64,000 bases of DNA from assembly GCA_959347315.1 (NCBI GenBank), contig OY365815.1, forward strand, positions 19,826,803 to 19,890,802, given 5' to 3'. The DNA comes from Bimastos eiseni. Taxonomy: Eukaryota; Annelida; Clitellata; Crassiclitellata; Lumbricidae. The translations under genes were made by a program, and so were the position numbers. Each line of letters starts with the position of its first letter. Within the stretch, counting starts at the first letter, position 1. Shown here one piece after another: positions 58,358-64,000 of this stretch. Below the pieces are notes generated by a model. It worked only from the letters and a program-made list of their open reading frames with translations. It did not search any database and was not told the origin of the DNA.

Positions 58358-59098
58358 CAGTGACGTCGCTAGGATTAGAGGTCAGTGGAGGCACGTTGGA
58401 TATGATGGGATAGGAGAGGGGCTGCTATATCTCCTCCGTAGCCCTAAGATTTTTTTAAATATCGATGTAACAATAATCATTTGTTGGTGACGATGCCGTC
58501 ATAAGCATGCAACAGCGGTACTATTCAAAGCGGGAAGTCACCGTCTAGATAAGCGATTCCCAACCTGTGACCCGCGGACCAAATGTGGCCCGCCTGGCCT
58601 ATCAAAGATATATTCAAAATATACGTGCAACAGATGAATATTTGACAAAATATATTTTCTATTATAAATATTTTGTTGACGCTTATGAGTAACATCAAAT
58701 GTATTTATCACTGTGTTATTTGAATACATTCTAAAAATCTGTTAAAATTTTTAATAATTAATTTTGTTTAACCTTGTGGCCCTTTGTGTCTTCCAACTAA
58801 ATAAAAGTGGCCCAAGTCGAAAAGGTTGAGAAGTGGGAACCACTGGTCTAGCTCATGCATAGGCTGAATGCAAGTTTATGCAACGAATATCACGCGCGAA
58901 ACTGCGACGCAGTGAGCCACAATGGAATGCTTACAACAAGCAGTAAGCAGTTTCTGCGGTAACGCTCTTCATGCACGGCGGTTCAGATTATTATTCAATA
59001 AAAATATATTTAAATAAAAAATATAACAAATGAGCCCAGAGGACTGAGGGGAGGCAGTAGGCACGCACCTCTGCGCCTCAATGGTAGAGACGCCACTG
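58358..59098. mobile_element. Non-autonomous hAT element with nested insertion
   Basis: Ends CAGTGACGTCGCTAGG and, reverse-complemented, CAGTGGCGTCTCTACC, flanked by an exact 8-bp direct repeat CTTGGCTG (58350-58357 and 59099-59106), the target-site length of hAT elements. It encodes no transposase. It is split by a second element at 58551-58845; without that it would be about 440 bases. It lies 27 bases from the autonomous hAT element. Confidence 0.8.
58551..58845. mobile_element. Nested 295-bp hAT-like MITE
   Basis: Flanked by GTCTAGAT (58543-58550) and GTCTAGCT (58846-58853), an 8-bp target duplication with one mismatch. The right end, reverse-complemented, is CAGTGGTTCCCACTTCTCAA; the left is AAGCGATTCCCAACCTGTG. 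Both resemble the CAG-GGTTC-CAACC termini of hAT elements, including the one at 59126. It is inserted inside the element at 58358-59098 and is therefore younger than it. Confidence 0.7.
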
Positions 59099-59125
59099 CT
59101 TGGCTGCCTGAGATGTATCCTATCA

Positions 59126-61848
59126 CAGCGGTTCCCAACCTTTTTTTTTGTTGTACCCCCAAACTAAAATTTTATTTGGGTGGGTACCCCATCAGAAAAA
59201 AACTTTTCAAAACGTTTTTTAGTTATTTGACAACTTTTAGTTAATTGGTTCTATCCTCCTATATATTAAAGAAATCCTATATTCATAAGTTGATATCATA
59301 TGAATTTTGCTAAATATATTATAATTATATTGAAATTATTATTGTTGCACACAAATAAAATCAGTTTAATTGAAAATTTTGTTATTTTATTTTTAATATT
59401 TTCGAATAGCATGCAAATAGCCGCTAACTAATCAGTCAAATGGAAGTTTAATCATTTTAATGCGAGCACTGGGCTTGCTTGGATTTGCACAAGTCTGCAA
59501 TATCAGGCTTTATTAATGTCAATTTTAGACGTAAGTCTGGCTCAAGTTCAAGTTTCGATCTGTATTTGTTTTTAATTGCAAGCATTGCAGAAAATCCAGT
59601 TTCACAGAGATATGACGTACTGAAAGGGATCAAACATTTCAAAGCTCTGTCGGAAATCAATCCATATTCTGCTCTTCTTTTAAGCCAAAAATCACTCAAA
59701 AAGTCCTTGTTGAATTCGCTTTTTAATCCACCATCACATGAAAGTTCAATGAATTGATCTCTTTCCTGGACAGAAAAATCAGCTGGCAATGCAACTTCGG
59801 AAAAAGGATTTCGTATCCAACTCTTGTCATCAAACTGTTCAGGAAAGTAGGTCTGAAAATTTGAAATTAATTGAGAACAATGTTTCTTAATATCTTCAAC
59901 CATGTCAGGATGCAGTCGAAGTTCGTTCTATGTCAAGAAAGTTTGCAGTGATTGAAATGCAGTTACTTTAAGTTGTTCAACATCTGACAACATGAACTGA
60001 AGCTTCTTAATTGTTGCATTTATTTTGTCAGCCACAACGAATGGAGTTATATTTCGTCCTTGCATGCTAGAATTTAACTCGTTCAGTTTACCAAAAATGT
60101 CTGCTAAATACGCCAACCTCATTAACCATAACTCATTGAGAAATAAATCAGCTGTTTGAAATTCACTGTCTGTGAGAAATATTTGAACTTCTGAGCGAAG
60201 TTCAAAAAGTCGAGATAACACTTTTCCACGTGACAACCATCTTACTTCTGTGTGCAAAAGAAGCTTTTTATGGTCACTCCCCATTTCATTGCACATTATT
60301 GAAAACAATCGAGAGTTGAGAGCCCGAGCTTTTATAAAATTAACAACTTTTACAGATTGGTCCAAAACAGTTTTTAAACTGGTGGGCATGGCTTTGGTAG
60401 CAAGAGCTTCACGGTGGATACTGCAATGTGTGAACTTTGCTTGTGGTGCAACTTGTTTAATTTGTGTTATAACTCCCCCGTGTTTGCCAGTCATCGCAGC
60501 TGCACCGTCGGAACAAACACCAACAAAATTTTGCCAATTTATTTCATTCGAAGTCATGAAATCATCAACTTTCTTAAATATTTCTGTCGCTGTTGTCCGC
60601 CCAGATAAAGGCTCACAAAACAAAAATTCTTCTTCAACTGACTGTTCAAATTCATACCTGACATACATCATAAGCTGTGCAAAATTTGTAACGTCGGTGC
60701 TTTCATCCAGCTGAATTGCAAAATATTTGCTTTGCTTGATTCTTTTAATAAGAATTGTTTTTACTTGTGATGCTAAATCATGAATTCTTCGAGAAACCGT
60801 ATTGTCTGACAAGGGAACGACATCAAGTTTTTTGGCAGCAGCTTGTCCTAGAATGGATGACACAATATCTTTAGCTGCAGGCAATATAAGACTCTCCCCA
60901 ATAGTGTGTGGTTTCCCAGTTTTAGCAATTCTCAGGCTTACCAAATAAGACGCCGTTAAAGCTTGTGAGTTAGCCGTTGTGAATGATTTTAATGTGCTCT
61001 TACCGTGTTTCAATTCAACTTCTTTCCTTTTAAAAAATTCGAGTGGTTTATCTTTGAGAAGAGCATGTTTTGTATTGAAGTGACGTTGAAGTAATGAAGG
61101 CTTCATCGAATGATTTGATAATTTTTCATTACATATGACACACTGGGGTTTCGGTTCTTTTTCTTCACCACACCATGAGAATCCAAAAGACAAATAATTC
61201 TCATCATATCGCCTAACCTTCCTAAGTTTTTGATTTTCCTCATCGGAGTCTGAATCTGCACGGACGTTTGCAGTGACTGTCTCTGTTGTTTCGCTGCTTA
61301 CTGTAGCGATGTCAGAGGATAACTTTCTTTTTAATGGTTGTTGTTTGAGCCATCTATCCATGGTATTTTATTAATTTATTTTACAATATTTTTTTCTATA
61401 ATTTGACAGTTTAAAACTTTAAATCTAAAATTCTATATTGTTTCTTATTTAATTTTTAATTATTTATTTTATTTAAATCCATGACGAAGCTGTGACGTTA
61501 TTTTGTGAAAAACCTAGAATAGCTAAACAAGAATTAAAATGTTAGCGAGAAAGTATTTATTTTATTTATATGTATCATGAAACTGTGACGTAATTTTATG
61601 GAAAACATAGAATAGCTAAACATGGATTAAAATAATAGCAAGAAAGTATTTGTTTTATCTGTTTTTGCAAAAATATTTTTTTATAATATTTTTTCTTGCG
61701 TACCCCTTGGCAACAGCTGGCCAACTGTACTACCAAAAAATAATTATCCTATGTATCCAATCGGTAAAATGGACTGTTCCACCTTCACCCAAGTCTTGCA
61801 AAGTCCCGTACCCCTAGGGGTACGCGTACCACCGGTTGAAAACCGCTG
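59126..61848 (-). mobile_element. Near-intact hAT DNA transposon, 2.7 kb
   Basis: A perfect 8-bp target duplication TCCTATCA occurs at 59118-59125 and 61849-61856. Terminal inverted repeats are CAGCGGTTCCCAACC on the left and CAGCGGTTTTCAACC (reverse-complemented) on the right, 13 of 15 matching. It encodes one transposase on the minus strand. Perfect target duplication and an almost open frame indicate recent insertion. Confidence 0.95.
59457..61361 (-). pseudogene. hAT transposase with BED zinc finger, one internal TAG (ZBED5/SCAND3-like)
   Basis: A single frame of 634 codons is interrupted only by a TAG at codon 478 (59930-59928); both parts are in the same frame, so this is a point nonsense change and not a frameshift. 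Order: acidic, K/R-rich N-terminus; BED-type finger CVICNEKL...LLQRHFNTKH (C-x2-C...H-x4-H); catalytic segments FAIQLDESTDVTNFAQL (first Asp), GVCSDGAAAMTGKHGG (second Asp) and a C-terminal SYLCETGFSAMLAIKNKYRS (Glu within the hAT C-terminal dimerisation block). It resembles the ZBED5/SCAND3/FAM200 group of hAT-derived proteins. The stop falls between the insertion domain and the last catalytic Glu, so the upstream product of 477 residues should be inactive unless the stop is read through or spliced out. It lies inside a transposon with intact ends, so it is not a domesticated host gene. Confidence 0.93.
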
Positions 61849-61973
61849 TCCTATCACATAGGCCTATAGTTAAGACAGCGCATTGGGACTTTGCAAGACT
61901 TGGGTGAAGGTGGAACAGTCCATTTTACCGATTGGATACATAGGATAATTATTTTTTGGTAGTACAGTTGGCC
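61719..61973. repeat. Perfect 89-bp inverted repeat straddling the hAT end
   Basis: Arm 1 (61719-61807) is inside the hAT element, arm 2 (61885-61973) is outside it beyond the target duplication, and the spacer is 77 bases. By eye all 89 positions are complementary. Arm 2 ends in GGCC, overlapping the second of two GGCCTAT copies (61861-61867 and 61971 region). Confidence 0.95.
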
Positions 61974-62039
61974 TATGGTCTCTGGACACTTGCACATAGT
62001 TAGTTAATTAGATATAATATAATAACTTAATAGGCATAT

Positions 62040-62376
62040 AGACTAATGGATAACGGTCATAGCACAGTTAAACACACTGGGACCGAGGAACCGAGCCCCC
62101 GTATCCCCGTAAGGTTGACAAGTTCTTTTGCAAGGCGGCGGCGTTATTTAATTAGATGGATATATAATGGAACCTTGCATGGCTGGGACTGTTAAGTTAG
62201 ACTCCTGTAATAACTTGGCATCATTCGTTCATACTACTATTGTATTTCATTTATTGAAATAGAAACATCGCAGTTAAAACGCAGCATCTTACAGGTTCAT
62301 GATCTTACAGAAGTGTGACCAAGAGTATCGCTATGTCTGTAAACACATTTCGGTTTGTAAGTTTGAAATTAAACCT
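62040..62376 (+). mobile_element. SINE-like repeat, copy 2
   Basis: Collinear with 43300-43562: shared blocks AACCGAG, GTAAGGTTGAC, GGCGGCGTT, TTGCATGGCTG, TAAGTTAGACTCCTGTAATA, CATCATTCGTTCATACT and CGGTTTGTAAGTTTGAAATT. It carries roughly 100 extra bases before the last block. Confidence 0.6.
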
Positions 62377-63741
62377 GAATTATTATCATTATTATAATAA
62401 AGAATTCATTGGGAATAGCATCTGCAAGCGCCAGCAGATATCCAAATTCATCAAGAAAGGCAGTTATTGTGATATTGCGATTGTCAGTTCAGAAGAGTAA
62501 ACTCATCAGTATAACATTAGGCGGTTAGGCCTACTGTAGCAGATAATACGCGAATAAATGATACGGACGCAGAAATTTTTTTTTACGCATCTGGATGTAC
62601 TTTCATGCTGCTAGCTCTGGGTTTACTATATTAACATAGTTCAATGCTGGTTCAGTGGGGTCGTTGGGTTTTGGGTTTACCCAAGGGTTCTTGGGGTTTA
62701 CCCAGGGGATTTTTATGGATGCACTCAATTATAGCCAAGGTATCTTAGTCATTGCTCAATAGTCACCTGAGGTTTTTATAAGCACATGACTCGCGATCGA
62801 TCGAGGGGCGTATAATATTAATAAAAGCAGACAGCACATTGTAATGTCGGTGCTGAAATGCTCTGAGTTTAAACTTTATTGATATTGCACGTCTTTTTCA
62901 TTAACATTTTGAAGCAACGATACATCAGAAAAGTGTACATAAGACTAAGGTAAAAGCATATAAAACTATTTATGGAAAACTGCACAAGACCGGGTTGCGT
63001 CTTGAGATATGCTCGAGTATGGGATTGGGATTGTCAGGTCAGGTCTTGTGGGTCCATGAAGCGGCGAGAAAGAAACGTGATAGCGAACTATATAAAAAAT
63101 AGTGGAGTGGCACAGAAATCTTCCAAGACGACCACTTAACTTCTTAACTTGACTGCTGTGGAGATGGAATCATGCTGAAGTAGTTTTTAGAAAAGAAAAT
63201 GCCAAAATGGCTAAAAGTGGAGCTTTTAGAATTGTTTTGGGTTCTTCCATAATTATATATTTTGTTTTAATCTGCCAGGCTTGAATTCTCTTTTATTGTT
63301 AGTTATTATACAGCCAGGAAAGAAATAATAGATTCTTTGACATAGCATCAAAAACAGTTGGCTCTATGGACAATGATGGATAATGATGTTTTCATGCACA
63401 ATAGTTAATTTTTGCAAGCCCAAATTGGTAACTGATTGCGTAGTGAGCCACCTGAACCTACTTAGACAGAATACCCTTGCAGAAATGCCTGTGTAAACTG
63501 GTAGCTAATAAACAATGCAACTTTGCATATCATCTTTTTGAGGTAGGTAAGTAAGTACTGATGTAAGTCGAGAAGTTATAGATTTATGTAGCATTTCTTT
63601 ATGCATTGAATTTATTGGTACACTGTGCTGAAAATAACTGTTTAGACAGAACTGCTAAATGATTTAAAAGCCTGTTGTTTAAATTCATTTTCTCACAACA
63701 ATAAGATGAGTTTGTCTCCACTAGAGCTGTACCAATATCAC

Positions 63742-63843
63742 TTTTTGCCGATTATGCTGATACCAATTATTGCCAATTATTCATTTGCCGATACCCGATT
63801 ATTTAGCCGATTATTTAGCCGATTATTTTGCCAATTATTTCAT
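63742..63843. repeat. Short minisatellite, about 13-base unit
   Basis: Repeats of GCCGATTATTTA and GCCAATTATT-like units, five to seven copies, partly degenerate. Confidence 0.7.
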
Positions 63844-64000
63844 TGTGTTTCCCAAGATGTTCGGTTCCAAAAGATAGACCTACTGCTACTGCCTATTGTT
63901 GTGATACAAGCAAACACTTGCTCCGTAGGAGACATATGCATGTAGTTGGGGTCTAATCCTAGGCAGGCAATACAGATTAGTCACACCGCCCGCCGTCGAA

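Larger units (their letters stand above)
61974..64000. other. Intergenic, no gene recognised
   Basis: No coding sequence is supported. Contains a SINE-like copy (62040-62376), a short repeat of GGGTTTACCCA-like units near 62660-62710, and a minisatellite at 63742-63843. Confidence 0.45.

Noticed and set aside
60250..60714. Plus-strand 154-codon open frame
   Set aside because: Antisense shadow of the hAT transposase.

Overview
This is nuclear DNA from an invertebrate animal, probably marine, at roughly 35% GC. Genes are split by introns with GT..AG borders, introns are typically 0.3-2 kb, and the gaps between genes are filled with decayed transposons, foldback elements, tRNA-like SINE heads and simple repeats. 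There are no operons, no prokaryotic signals and no CRISPR. I cannot name the species from the sequence. The protein sequences are animal-like but diverged from vertebrates, and the palindrome TAGGCCTA is strikingly over-represented.

Layout. (1) 1-10.5 kb: no gene recognised, AT-rich, with one RTE-like LINE 3' fragment near 8.5 kb. (2) 10.5-13.6 kb, minus strand: a two-exon SPSB1/SPSB4 orthologue (SPRY plus SOCS box, 273 aa). (3) 17.7-25.7 kb, plus strand: a complete ten-exon AP-2 complex mu subunit gene (AP2M1, 436 aa). These two genes are divergent, with about 4 kb between them. (4) 25.7-32.1 kb: intergenic, with a foldback transposon-like element and a minisatellite. (5) 32.1-42.9 kb, minus strand: a complete ten-exon calcium-regulated mitochondrial carrier (SCaMC / SLC25A23-24-25 type, 474 aa), with a LINE fragment and a 1.2 kb element with TA target duplication in its introns. 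(6) 45.5-56.2 kb, plus strand: a thirteen-exon gene for a secreted 748 aa protein that I assign to the poorly characterised DUF5054 family (GH38-like). A frameshifted duplicate of its last exon lies just downstream. (7) 57.5-61.9 kb: a transposon cluster with a CR1/L2-like reverse transcriptase fragment, two nested non-autonomous hAT elements, and an almost intact 2.7 kb hAT transposon with perfect 8-bp target duplication and a BED-finger transposase broken by one in-frame TAG. A perfect 89-bp inverted copy of the hAT end lies just outside the element. (8) 62-64 kb: a second copy of a SINE-like repeat and a short minisatellite; no gene seen.

The host genes do not form one pathway. SPSB is a substrate receptor for a Cullin-5 ubiquitin ligase, AP2M1 selects endocytic cargo, the SCaMC carrier exchanges ATP-Mg for phosphate across the inner mitochondrial membrane, and the DUF5054 protein is predicted to be exported. 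The full exon chains of all four host genes were assembled by eye. They keep frame across every junction, and lengths match the families where I know them (SPSB1 273 aa, AP2M1 435 aa, human SLC25A24 477 aa).
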